NCBI RefSeq assembly: GCF_001050515.1
Contig: NZ_CAHS01000014.1
Coordinates: forward strand, 1-64,000
DNA: 64,000 nucleotides
Reading direction: 5' to 3'
From: Erwinia piriflorinigrans CFBP 5888
Lineage (GTDB): Bacteria; Pseudomonadota; Gammaproteobacteria; Enterobacterales; Enterobacteriaceae
Under the pieces are notes generated by a model. The model did not search any database. It was not told where the DNA came from and saw nothing but the letters and a program-made list of their open reading frames with translations. Every line of letters starts with the position of its first letter. Position 1 is the stretch's first letter. Below, in pieces: positions 55,908-64,000 of this stretch. A program made the translations under genes and the position numbers.

Positions 55908-57623
55908 TCAGCAGTCGCAGTCACCCCAGTGTTTCGCCCGCGTGGTTTTACCAATGCCAGGGTTGAAACTGTTGGTCGGATCGAGCCGTTGGTAGAACGC
56001 TTTCAGCTGTGGCTTGGCCTGATAGAGATGCCCTACGTTATGTTCGGCCGGATATTCCGCTCCGCGCGCTTCGAGGATAGCCAGCATCTTCTCCTTCAAT
56101 GCGTGTACGTCGACCCCTTTTTTCACAATGTAGTCCTGATGAAAGACGTGACAGAGGAAGTGACCGTAATACAGGCGATGGGTCAGCGCACCGTCGAACT
56201 CTGGCGGCAGCTGCTCAAACCAGTCGCGGTCGTTGCGCCTTAGGGCAATATCCAGCGCCAGAATATCCTCCACCTCATCATGGTGCACCGCATGATAGCG
56301 CACTGCCGCACCGGCAGCGGCAAAGCGATGCAGAAAGGCATGCGCACCTTCTTTCCCTTCACATTCGAAAAACTCGCCCTGCGCCTGCTGGAAAAACGTC
56401 TGCAAATACGCGCGCGCTTCCGCCACGCCGTCGCCGGACATTTTCAGCATCAGATGATGTTCAAAGCGGTCGCGGTACTGCTTCATGCGCGGCGGCAGAT
56501 GCCCGGGCAGCAGGGCGGCCAGCTTTTGCAGCAGGCGATCGCTGAAATGGGGTTTCAGCCACTTCACGCGAGCCAGCAGCGCGTCCACTCGTCCTTTGAG
56601 AGTAAAAAACAGCGGCATTTTGTCGGTGCCGAGTTTGTCGATCATCACAAAGGTATCTTTGCCATAGACCTCCGCGATATCAAAAATATCGCGATGCATA
56701 TACTCACCGGCCACCGGCAGGTTGGCAAAACTGGACAACATATGACGGCGTAGCCGGTCGAGCACCGCCGTGTCATTGGTGCCAATATAGAAAACCTGCT
56801 GGGCGCTTTCGCTGGCAAAGGTATCCAGCCGCACGGCAAACAGCGCCAGCTTTCCGGCACAGCCGGAGGCTTCAAACAGTCGGCGTTCATCGGCATTAAA
56901 GCGCGACGGTGTCGCGGCATCGACATCGCGTACCCGTTCGGCATAGTCTGGATCGGAGGCGTGGCGCTGGTCATGCAGCACATCAGCAGGTTTCCAGCTG
57001 TCATCATCCAGCTTGCCGAGAATATGCTCCGGCGTGCTGCCGAGTTCGATCCCCAGATGGTTCACCAGCTGTAATTTGCCTTGGCTATCAATCTGCGCGT
57101 ACAGCGCCATCTCGGTATAGGCGGGGCCACGTTTCACCAGCGATCCGCCGGAGTTATTACAAATGCCGCCCAGTACCGACGCACCGATGCACGACGAACC
57201 AATCACCGAATGCGGCTCACGCCCGAGTGGCTTGAGGGCTTTTTCCAACTGATACAGGGTACTGCCGGGGAACGCCAGCACCTGTTTACCGTCGTCCAGC
57301 AGCTGAATTTTATCCATGCGCAGCGTGCTGATAATCACAATATCACGCGGATAATCGTTGCCGTTGGGGGTTGATCCTTCGGTCAGTCCGGTATTGGCCG
57401 CCTGCATCAGAATAATCACATCTGCGTCAACGCAGGCCTGAAGGACGCGCCACTGCTCAAGTAAACTACCCGGAAATACCACGGCGAGCGCGTCGCCTTC
57501 GCCGGACCGAAAACCTTTGCGGTATCGTTCGGTTTTTTCAGGTTCGCTCAACAAATGATGGCGGCCAACGATACGGCCCAGTTCTGCAATCAGTTTTTTT
57601 CCTGCGGTTTGGGAGGTGTGCAT
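55908..57623 (-). CDS. dld: Quinone-dependent D-lactate dehydrogenase
   Basis: Peripheral membrane flavoenzyme that oxidises D-lactate to pyruvate and feeds the respiratory chain. The 571 aa equal E. coli Dld in length. The FAD domain has NTGLTEGSTPNGNDYPRD, VIGSSCIGASVLGGICNNSGG-type sequence, and the C-terminal domain has YGHFLCHVFHQDYIVKKG and AEHNVGHLY. It is divergent from bglX. Confidence 0.96.
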   Translation of the reverse strand: MHTSQTAGKKLIAELGRIVGRHHLLSEPEKTERYRKGFRSGEGDALAVVFPGSLLEQWRVLQACVDADVIILMQAANTGLTEGSTPNGNDYPRDIVIISTLRMDKIQLLDDGKQVLAFPGSTLYQLEKALKPLGREPHSVIGSSCIGASVLGGICNNSGGSLVKRGPAYTEMALYAQIDSQGKLQLVNHLGIELGSTPEHILGKLDDDSWKPADVLHDQRHASDPDYAERVRDVDAATPSRFNADERRLFEASGCAGKLALFAVRLDTFASESAQQVFYIGTNDTAVLDRLRRHMLSSFANLPVAGEYMHRDIFDIAEVYGKDTFVMIDKLGTDKMPLFFTLKGRVDALLARVKWLKPHFSDRLLQKLAALLPGHLPPRMKQYRDRFEHHLMLKMSGDGVAEARAYLQTFFQQAQGEFFECEGKEGAHAFLHRFAAAGAAVRYHAVHHDEVEDILALDIALRRNDRDWFEQLPPEFDGALTHRLYYGHFLCHVFHQDYIVKKGVDVHALKEKMLAILEARGAEYPAEHNVGHLYQAKPQLKAFYQRLDPTNSFNPGIGKTTRAKHWGDCDC

Positions 57624-57811
57624 GTTATGTCCTTATCAGTTTCATCCTTTAACTTTAGCACCGCTTGGCGGTCGATAAAGCCCATGCTAAAAATGCGGCA
57701 ATTTATGGTGGTAAAACTGGCTGCTATGATTAAGGTATGACACACTGCGCGCATCTGTTCGCACGCCATAAATAATCGATTCGCCACAATCACTTGAGAG
57801 AAGATCATCTG

Positions 57812-60109
57812 ATGAATTGGATTTGTTCTGTCAGCCTTGCCGTTACTCTGGCGTTTCAGCCAGCTTTCGCCGACGATATTATTGGCCCTCATCAGCTTAA
57901 TCCGCAGGCGCGTGACGTTTTTGTCAGCGGACTGCTGAAAAAAATGACCCTTGATGAAAAGATTGGCCAACTCAGGCTGATCACCGTTGGCCCGGAAAAT
58001 CCCAAATCCGCCATTCGTGACATGATCCAGCAGGGGCAGGTGGGGGCGATTTTTAACACCGTGACCCGTCAGGACATTCGTCAGATGCAGGATCAGGTGA
58101 TGCAGCTTAGCCGTCTCAAGATCCCGTTATTTTTCGCCTATGATGTGATCCACGGACAGCGCACCCAGTTCCCGATCCCGCTGGCGCTGGCCGCCAGTTG
58201 GGACATCGACGCGGTGACTGAAGTGGGGCGTATTGCGGCTTATGAAGCGGCCGATGATGGTCTTAATATGACCTGGGCACCGATGGTGGATGTCACCCGT
58301 GAACCGCGCTGGGGCAGGGGGTCGGAAGGTTTTGGTGAAGACACCTTGCTGACTGGTGAAATGGGACGCGCACTGGTCAAAGCGATGCAGGGCAACAGTC
58401 CGGCGGATCGCTATTCGGTGATGACCAGCGTGAAACATTTTGCCGCCTACGGCGCGGTGGAAGGTGGGCGCGAATATAATACCGTGGATATGAGCCCTCA
58501 GCGCCTGTTCCAGGACTATCTGCCGCCGTATAAAGCGGCGCTGGATGCGGGCAGCGGCGGCGTGATGGTGGCGCTGAATTCGCTGAACGGCGTTCCGGCC
58601 AGCGCCGATAGCTGGCTGCTAAAAGACATTCTGCGCAATGACTGGAAGTTCAAGGGCATTACCATCAGTGACCACGGCGCGATTAAAGAGCTGATCCAGC
58701 ATGGCGTGGCGCGCGATCCGCAGGATGCGGTGCGTATTGCGCTGAAATCCGGCATCGATATGAGCATGAGCGATGAGTACTACAGCAAATACTTGCCGGA
58801 CCTGGTGAAAAGTGGTGCGGTCAGCATGCAGGAGATTGATGACGCCACCCGCCACGTACTCAATGTGAAATACGATATGGGGCTGTTTAACGATCCTTAC
58901 AGTCACCTGGGCCCGGCCGGCAGCGATCCGGTCGATACCAATGCGGAAAGCCGTCTGCACCGCGCAGAAGCGCGCGATGTGGCGCGGAAAACCTTGGTAC
59001 TGTTAAAAAACCGTCTGGATACGCTACCGCTAAAGAAAAACGGCACCATTGCGCTGATTGGCCCGCTGGCCGACAGCCAGATCGACATTATGGGCAGCTG
59101 GTCGGCTGCCGGGGTTGCGGGCCAGTCGGTGACGCTGTTGCAGGGGATGAAAAATGCCACCGCCGGGCAGGCCACGCTGCTGTATGCCAAAGGCGCTAAC
59201 GTCACCGATAATAAGGGCATTCAGGACTTCCTTAACCTGTATGAAAAAGCGGTCACCGTCGATGCGCGCACGCCTCAACAGATGCGGGATGAAGCGGTAG
59301 CAACGGCGAAGAAAGCGGATGTAGTGGTACTGGCGGTGGGTGAGGCGCGCGGAATGGCGCACGAGGCTTCCAGCCGTACCGATCTGACGCTGGCGGACAG
59401 CCAGCGCCAGCTCATTAGCGCGTTAAAAGCCACCGGTAAGCCGCTGGTGCTGGTGCTGATGAATGCGCGGGCGTTAACCCTGGCAGAGGAAACGCAGCAG
59501 GCTGATGCGCTGCTGGAGAGTTGGTACAGCGGCACCGAAGGCGGTAACGCCATTGCCGACGTGCTGTTCGGGGATTATAACCCCTCCGGCAAGCTGCCAA
59601 TGACCTTCCCGCGTTCCGTGGGGCAGATCCCGATGTACTACAACCATCTGAATACCGGGCGGCCCTATAATTTCGAACATCCCAACAAATATACCTCGCA
59701 CTATTTCGATGAGGCTAATGGCCCGCTGTTCCCGTTCGGCTATGGCCTGAGCTACACCGATTTTACGCTCTCGGCGGTGAAAATGTCGGCTGCCACCATG
59801 ACGAGAAACGGATCGGTCAATGCCAGCATCACGGTGACCAACAGTGGCAAACGCGATGGGGCGACGGTGGTACAGCTTTATCTGCGCGACGAGGTGGCAA
59901 GCTTCAGCCGCCCGGTAAAAGAGCTGAAGGGCTTTAAGCGCGTTATGCTGAAGGCCGGGGAATCGCAAACCGTCACCTTCCCAATCGATGTCAATGCGCT
60001 TAAATTCTGGAATGCCAAAATGCAGCAGGTGGCTGAGCCGGGTAAATTCAGCGTGATGATCGGGTTGGACTCGGTACGCACGGAGAATGCCGAATTTGAC
60101 TATCTGTAA
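57812..60109 (+). CDS. bglX: Periplasmic beta-glucosidase
   Basis: GH3 family enzyme that hydrolyses beta-glucosides in the periplasm. Signal peptide of about 20 residues (AFA), (beta/alpha)8 domain with the catalytic nucleophile Asp287 in ISDHGAIKEL, a second domain with GEARGMAHEASSRTDL and a C-terminal fibronectin III-like domain. The start MNWICSV gives 765 aa, equal to E. coli BglX; an ATG six codons upstream is less likely. Same place as in E. coli (beside dld). Confidence 0.96.
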   Translation: MNWICSVSLAVTLAFQPAFADDIIGPHQLNPQARDVFVSGLLKKMTLDEKIGQLRLITVGPENPKSAIRDMIQQGQVGAIFNTVTRQDIRQMQDQVMQLSRLKIPLFFAYDVIHGQRTQFPIPLALAASWDIDAVTEVGRIAAYEAADDGLNMTWAPMVDVTREPRWGRGSEGFGEDTLLTGEMGRALVKAMQGNSPADRYSVMTSVKHFAAYGAVEGGREYNTVDMSPQRLFQDYLPPYKAALDAGSGGVMVALNSLNGVPASADSWLLKDILRNDWKFKGITISDHGAIKELIQHGVARDPQDAVRIALKSGIDMSMSDEYYSKYLPDLVKSGAVSMQEIDDATRHVLNVKYDMGLFNDPYSHLGPAGSDPVDTNAESRLHRAEARDVARKTLVLLKNRLDTLPLKKNGTIALIGPLADSQIDIMGSWSAAGVAGQSVTLLQGMKNATAGQATLLYAKGANVTDNKGIQDFLNLYEKAVTVDARTPQQMRDEAVATAKKADVVVLAVGEARGMAHEASSRTDLTLADSQRQLISALKATGKPLVLVLMNARALTLAEETQQADALLESWYSGTEGGNAIADVLFGDYNPSGKLPMTFPRSVGQIPMYYNHLNTGRPYNFEHPNKYTSHYFDEANGPLFPFGYGLSYTDFTLSAVKMSAATMTRNGSVNASITVTNSGKRDGATVVQLYLRDEVASFSRPVKELKGFKRVMLKAGESQTVTFPIDVNALKFWNAKMQQVAEPGKFSVMIGLDSVRTENAEFDYL

Positions 60110-60154
60110 ACGGCTGCGGGGCTTGCCCTGCTCTGAACCCAAGGCGCAGTGCTG

Positions 60155-61021
60155 ATGTCCGGTCTGCGCGATAAAATTCAGCAGCAGGTTTTCCGCATCA
60201 ACGGTCTGTCGCTGAATGAGTTTGATCTCTCACAACCGCCGGGCGATCCCGGGCTTTACGGCCCGGACAGCGTTATCTGGCGAGTGCATGGTGATTTCTC
60301 ATCGATGCTGTGCGGCGGTATTTCGGCGCTGCTGCTACAGATGTTGCACCCACTGGCGCTGGCCGGAGTCTGGGATCACTCAACCTTCCGCACCGATATG
60401 ATGGGACGCCTGCGGCGCACCAGCCAGTTTATTGCCGTCACCACCTTTGGAAACACCGAGGATGCACATATTCTGATCGCCCGCGTCAAAGGCATTCATC
60501 AGCATATTTACGGTGAGGATGCGCAGGGAAACCCCTACGCAGCCAGCGATCCGCAGCTGCTGACCTGGGTTCATGTGGCGGAAACCAGCAGCTTCCTTGC
60601 GGCACATTTGCGCTATAAAAACCCGCACCTCTGCCTTGCGCAGCAGGACAGATATTACCGCGAAGCGGCGCGGGTGGCAGAAGCGCTGGGCGCGGAAAAC
60701 GTGCCAAAGAGCGTGGCGGCCGTGGAGGCCTATTTGCAGTCCATGCGCCCACAGCTGCGCTGCGATGCGCGTACGCAGGAGGTGTTAACGCTGTTAATGA
60801 ATGCCCCGGCTCCGGCGTGGCAAGCGCGTCCGGCAATGAAAGCCATGCTGTCGGGCGGTGTCGAACTGCTGCCCGGCTGGGCACAGCAGGCTTTTGGCCT
60901 GCATTTTTCATCATTCAGAAGGCGCGTTATTCGTGCACGTATTCATTTAATCGCCGCGCTACTGCGTTGGGCGATCCATCGCGGTGCCTTTCAGCGCGCC
61001 ATGACGCGGGTAGGGCGTTAG
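60155..61021 (+). CDS. MpaB/DUF2236-type oxygenase-like protein
   Basis: 288-aa protein of the ER-bound oxygenase MpaB (DUF2236) family, related to the haem latex-clearing protein. Visible landmarks are GPDSVIWRVHGDFSSMLCGG, LLQMLHPLALAGVWDHS, RRTSQFIAVTTFG and LTWVHVAETSSFL, with the conserved His residues thought to bind haem. No signal peptide. The substrate is unknown. AAGG lies ten bases before the ATG; a GTG at 60149 is an alternative. It follows bglX by 45 bp and may share its transcript. Confidence 0.8.
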   Translation: MSGLRDKIQQQVFRINGLSLNEFDLSQPPGDPGLYGPDSVIWRVHGDFSSMLCGGISALLLQMLHPLALAGVWDHSTFRTDMMGRLRRTSQFIAVTTFGNTEDAHILIARVKGIHQHIYGEDAQGNPYAASDPQLLTWVHVAETSSFLAAHLRYKNPHLCLAQQDRYYREAARVAEALGAENVPKSVAAVEAYLQSMRPQLRCDARTQEVLTLLMNAPAPAWQARPAMKAMLSGGVELLPGWAQQAFGLHFSSFRRRVIRARIHLIAALLRWAIHRGAFQRAMTRVGR

Positions 61022-61129
61022 CCTCCTGCCGAATTTTGAGACTATTACCCTTGCCGCGAGGGGGCCCACGCGGCATTCTGCCTCATTATCAGGAACAGCG
61101 GTTTCCCGCCATACTATCGTCGAGGCGTT

Positions 61130-62239
61130 ATGACACAGCCCCATCAGATTGCTGAAGTGAGCAATCAGCAACAGACGCTGATCGCCATAGTCGAACAGGA
61201 CGCACGCACGGCTTATTTCTATATCTGGCCATCAGAAGGATTTCGCACGCAGTTTGCCGTACGCGGCTGCTGGTTACGCAACCTGCTGCCCGCGCCGCAG
61301 CAGGAAGACGTGACGGCAATGCAGCAGGGCATCGCACCGCTGCTGAGCGCCGAATACTGCCGCACGCTGGAGGCGGAACCGATGCTCGACCCCGCCGCGC
61401 TGCAAATCGTCTGGGAGCCGAGCGATGATGGCGCAGCGCTGTGGTATCAGGGGCAACTGCTGGCGGTGATCCCCGGCTGGAGCCTGTATCAGGATCGGCA
61501 GGTCAGCTTCTCGGCGGGCTGTATCAAAGCCGGTCGCCTGACCGCACCACTCGGCTCGGCCTCAACTAACGAATACTACGCGGCGGCACAGCAACATCGT
61601 CAGTTCTGGCGTGACTGGCAGGATGGCCAGCCGTGGGAGCTAATACAGCAGGAGACGTTGCAGTGTTATCAGGCGCAGTATGGCGACTCCCTGAAATACT
61701 ACGCCATCGACCAAGGCAACTGGCCGCCGATGGCCATCTCGCAGCATTATCATCAGGGGAACTGGTATTTCCTGACGCTGGGCATGTCCGTTCGCCCGAT
61801 GCCACAGGTTGATTTTCTCTATCAGGATCTGGCCCCGGCGTATCGCCGTTGTGAACTGGCTCTCGCCATCGATGGTGCGGTGATGACGGAAGACAACGCG
61901 GTGCAGATGGCCAGCGCGCTGGCGGGTTTTGCCCATATGCCGTGGTCACGTCTTAGCTGGCTGGGGGAAGGGCATACGCTGGAATCAGCGCTCGCTCCGG
62001 TAGGTTTCGCTGGCTTTGTTCTCTCCAGCGCGCTGGCGGGGGACGCCGGGCAGCTGCCGTTAGCCAGGCGCAGCGGCGATAAGGTCAATCTGCTATGGGC
62101 TGCACCCGCCACCGCGCCGGAGCTGGATTTTGCCCAGCGCGACACCGACGGGGGACAGCAGCTGGTGGAGCGACTGTTACAGCATGATTGCGGGCATATC
62201 TTCCGTGCGCGTCCGCAGGTGTTAGAGCCCGGAATATAA
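61130..62239 (+). CDS. Suppressor-of-fused (SUFU) domain protein
   Basis: A 369-aa cytoplasmic protein resembling bacterial SUFU-domain proteins, with the landmark YFLTLGMSVRPMPQ in the middle and a first part rich in Trp and Gln. In bacteria such domains are often found among immunity and toxin-related proteins, but no toxin is adjacent here. The function is unknown. It has no clear operon partner; the upstream gap is 108 bp. Confidence 0.68.
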   Translation: MTQPHQIAEVSNQQQTLIAIVEQDARTAYFYIWPSEGFRTQFAVRGCWLRNLLPAPQQEDVTAMQQGIAPLLSAEYCRTLEAEPMLDPAALQIVWEPSDDGAALWYQGQLLAVIPGWSLYQDRQVSFSAGCIKAGRLTAPLGSASTNEYYAAAQQHRQFWRDWQDGQPWELIQQETLQCYQAQYGDSLKYYAIDQGNWPPMAISQHYHQGNWYFLTLGMSVRPMPQVDFLYQDLAPAYRRCELALAIDGAVMTEDNAVQMASALAGFAHMPWSRLSWLGEGHTLESALAPVGFAGFVLSSALAGDAGQLPLARRSGDKVNLLWAAPATAPELDFAQRDTDGGQQLVERLLQHDCGHIFRARPQVLEPGI

Positions 62240-62370
62240 GGGGATAGCGCGTCCTGAATCCTGCTTGCGGCGTTCAATTCACACGTTAACGTTATTTTTC
62301 GCACTATTATATACAGATCGATCTCCTTGTCTTATGTCAAAATAGTTGGCATTCGCGTTAAGGAGTCGGC

Positions 62371-62916
62371 ATGTCAGCTATTGAAGTTATTCTGGTCGAT
62401 CGCCACGACCGTCCCACCGGTAAGATGGAAAAACTTGAGGTGCATGAAAAGGGGTTACTGCATCGTGCGGTGACTATTTACGTGTTTAACTCGCAGCATC
62501 AGCTGCTGCTGCAACAGCGTGCGCACGGTAAATATCACTGTGGCGGCCTGTGGAGTAACACCACCTGCGGTCATCCCTATCCGCAGGAGTCGACCGCAGA
62601 AGCCGCGCAACGCCGCCTGCGTGAAGAGATGGGGCTTGATGTCAGTTTACAGCCGGTATTTGAACTCAGCTACAACCTGCCGCTCAGTAATGGTCTCACC
62701 GAACATGAGTACGGCCACGTCTACTTCGCTATCAGCGATGCCCTGCCAACGATAAATCCTGAAGAAGCGGACGACTGGCGCTACGGCTCACTGGCGGATA
62801 TTCAGCATGAAATTCAGGCTCACCCTGAGCGTTTCACCCCGTGGTTTTTGTACACCTTTGCCCGCATCCCTGACGAGTTCGCGCAGTACATTGCGCAGCA
62901 GCCTGCTGTCGGCTGA
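62371..62916 (+). CDS. idi: Isopentenyl-diphosphate delta-isomerase, type 1
   Basis: Interconverts isopentenyl and dimethylallyl diphosphate for isoprenoid synthesis. Nudix-fold protein of 181 aa, as in E. coli. Catalytic Cys66 is in NTTCGHPYP, the acidic catalytic region is EHEYGHVY (Glu113), and the Nudix-like box ends RRLREEMG. AAGGAG lies before the ATG. It stands alone between the SUFU gene and a convergent glycosyltransferase. Confidence 0.95.
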   Translation: MSAIEVILVDRHDRPTGKMEKLEVHEKGLLHRAVTIYVFNSQHQLLLQQRAHGKYHCGGLWSNTTCGHPYPQESTAEAAQRRLREEMGLDVSLQPVFELSYNLPLSNGLTEHEYGHVYFAISDALPTINPEEADDWRYGSLADIQHEIQAHPERFTPWFLYTFARIPDEFAQYIAQQPAVG

Positions 62917-62983
62917 TGGAGAAACGCCTCACCTCACTGGGTACGGTCAAAGTGAGACGCTTAGGTTCGGGGCTGAATTTCTG

Positions 62984-64000
62984 TTAAGACTGATAAATTG
63001 TATTCAGCTGGCGACGAAACGCGGCGGGATCGTGCTCTTGACGGATCCTGGCTAAAGATCCCGCCGAACGTGAATTAAGCAGATCCCTGTCATGCAGGAT
63101 GGCAGTAATGTGCTGCTTCAACTGCGAAATAATCAGCTGCCGAAGATCGCTCTTTTCCTGTTCGGAAGAGACATTCAGTTCATACGTGTCGTTGAGTGGG
63201 CATTTAATTATCCATCCCGCCTGTTCAGGATTAATTTCCGGCAGGGCGCGTACGTTAGTGGTGATCACCGGGCAGCCGCAGGCCTGCATCTCCAGCACCG
63301 AAAAGCCATAGGTGTCCTGCCAGGTTGGCAGCAGGCCCACCTGGGTTTCTTTCAGCAGCGCCAGAAACTGCGCGTTCGGCAGCGAATTATGATGTTTGAA
63401 AACGGGGTTTTCGGCCAGCAGCTTTTCTATCCGGCGATAGAAGAGTTCATCATCCTGAAACGGGCCGTGGGCGATATTGTGTCTGCGCGCCAGCTCACCG
63501 ATAACGTTAACCTGCACCGTATCTGCATTAATCAGACCTTCCTCAACCAGCTGGCTAAAGGCAAGCACCACCTCGGCTCCCCCCTTGCGGTAGAAATCCG
63601 ATCCGATAAAGGTGAATGTTATCTTTGCTTCGCTATGGTCGCGGGCCTCTTCGTGCAGTAATGGCTGAGGCGGATGTAAGACGTGCAGTTTAGCGGAAAT
63701 AGCCTGCTTTACTGCCGGAAATGAATGCAAAAGTTTTAACTCTATATTTCGCGTGGCGGCAGAAATAGCAATAAGAGCAATACACTGTGGTGCTGCTGCC
63801 AACTGAAGCTGTGAATGAAGCTCCGGGTTAGATAATTTAGATATTCCTTTAGCAGGCAACACGCGAGGTATCTCGGTTTCAAACGTTGAGACCCATTTTT
63901 TATTGGTTCTGGCGACTTCATTGAACAGATGGATAATAGACGCATCTTTCGGAATTAAAGAGGGGATAGTCTGAAATATGAAAGATTTATTCTTTTTAAG
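62984..64000 (-). CDS. GT4-family glycosyltransferase, 5' end outside the window
   Basis: The open frame covers 338 codons and continues without a stop to the window edge, so the start is missing. Landmarks of GT-B glycosyltransferases are FIGSDFYRKGGAEVVLAF (phosphate/ nucleotide loop) and GLLPTWQDTYGFSVLEMQACGCPVI-like donor-binding sequence, in which the second Glu of EX7E is present and the first is replaced. A GTG at 63862 could mimic a start but lies in the middle of the domain. Acceptor and donor are unknown. Confidence 0.82.
   Translation of the reverse strand, partial: LKKNKSFIFQTIPSLIPKDASIIHLFNEVARTNKKWVSTFETEIPRVLPAKGISKLSNPELHSQLQLAAAPQCIALIAISAATRNIELKLLHSFPAVKQAISAKLHVLHPPQPLLHEEARDHSEAKITFTFIGSDFYRKGGAEVVLAFSQLVEEGLINADTVQVNVIGELARRHNIAHGPFQDDELFYRRIEKLLAENPVFKHHNSLPNAQFLALLKETQVGLLPTWQDTYGFSVLEMQACGCPVITTNVRALPEINPEQAGWIIKCPLNDTYELNVSSEQEKSDLRQLIISQLKQHITAILHDRDLLNSRSAGSLARIRQEHDPAAFRRQLNTIYQS

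Noticed and set aside
63742-63945. 67-codon minus-strand frame at the right end
   Set aside because: It overlaps, in another frame, the glycosyltransferase that stays open to the window edge, and it has no domain.
1-64000. CRISPR arrays, cas genes, complete prophage or intact IS element
   Set aside because: No regularly spaced direct repeats, no cas-like or integrase genes and no intact transposase were seen. The only tandem repeat is the tRNA-derived one at 28-440.

Overview
The window is a chromosomal segment of a gamma-proteobacterium, most likely Erwiniaceae and probably the genus Erwinia. The backbone follows the enterobacterial order tRNA-Lys, nadA-pnuC-zitB-ybgS-aroG, gpmA, galMKT, modF-modE-acrZ-modABC, ybhA-pgl-ybhB, bioA/bioBFCD, uvrB, ybhK, moaABCDE, ybhL, ybhQ, rhlE, and most proteins read as close relatives of the E. 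coli K-12 ones. A gal operon without galE, and an exopolysaccharide-type pyruvyl transferase with a fused glycosyltransferase, fit Erwinia. The species call is an inference; no search was run.

Layout. 1-440: the 3' half of a tRNA-Lys followed by two further copies of its 3' end and terminator in a tandem repeat. 440-2583: a divergent alkylation-repair pair (Ada-N/AraC/AlkA fusion and Ogt) between the tRNA and nadA. 2651-7486: NAD precursor synthesis and uptake (NadR box, nadA, pnuC), zinc export (zitB), ybgS and aroG. 7487-13702: an AT-rich island holding an RHS/YD-repeat gene split by a one-base frameshift, with a C-terminal peptidase-like domain, followed by an IS256-family remnant. 13753-18138: gpmA and galMKT (no galE) with two gal operators upstream of galT. 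18138-23450: molybdate import and its control (modF, modE, acrZ, ModE operator, modABC). 23482-27082: ybhA, pgl, ybhB and a CurA-like reductase. 27166-32120: the biotin locus around a BirA operator. 32184-33825: a lone UrtE/LivF-like ATPase and a long uvrB control region with a LexA box and paired DnaA boxes. 33826-40886: uvrB, ybhK, a probable Moco riboswitch, moaABCDE and a DUF1615 lipoprotein. 41232-44443: an AT-rich two-gene polysaccharide island. 44986-49355: ybhL, ybhQ, rhlE, dusC. 49401-62916: cell-wall enzymes (ldtB, pbpG), yohD, yohC, a large MscS-type channel, dld, bglX, an MpaB-type oxygenase, a SUFU-domain protein and idi. 62984-64000: a glycosyltransferase running off the window.

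The genes link up in places. Molybdate import (modABC under ModE) supplies the cofactor pathway (moaABCDE). Biotin genes sit under one bidirectional operator. The galactose catabolic genes keep a CRP/GalR-style control region although the epimerase gene is not here. The accessory pieces (repair pair, RHS island, solo ATPase, polysaccharide pair) lie between backbone genes that are neighbours in E. coli, so they read as insertions at backbone boundaries.
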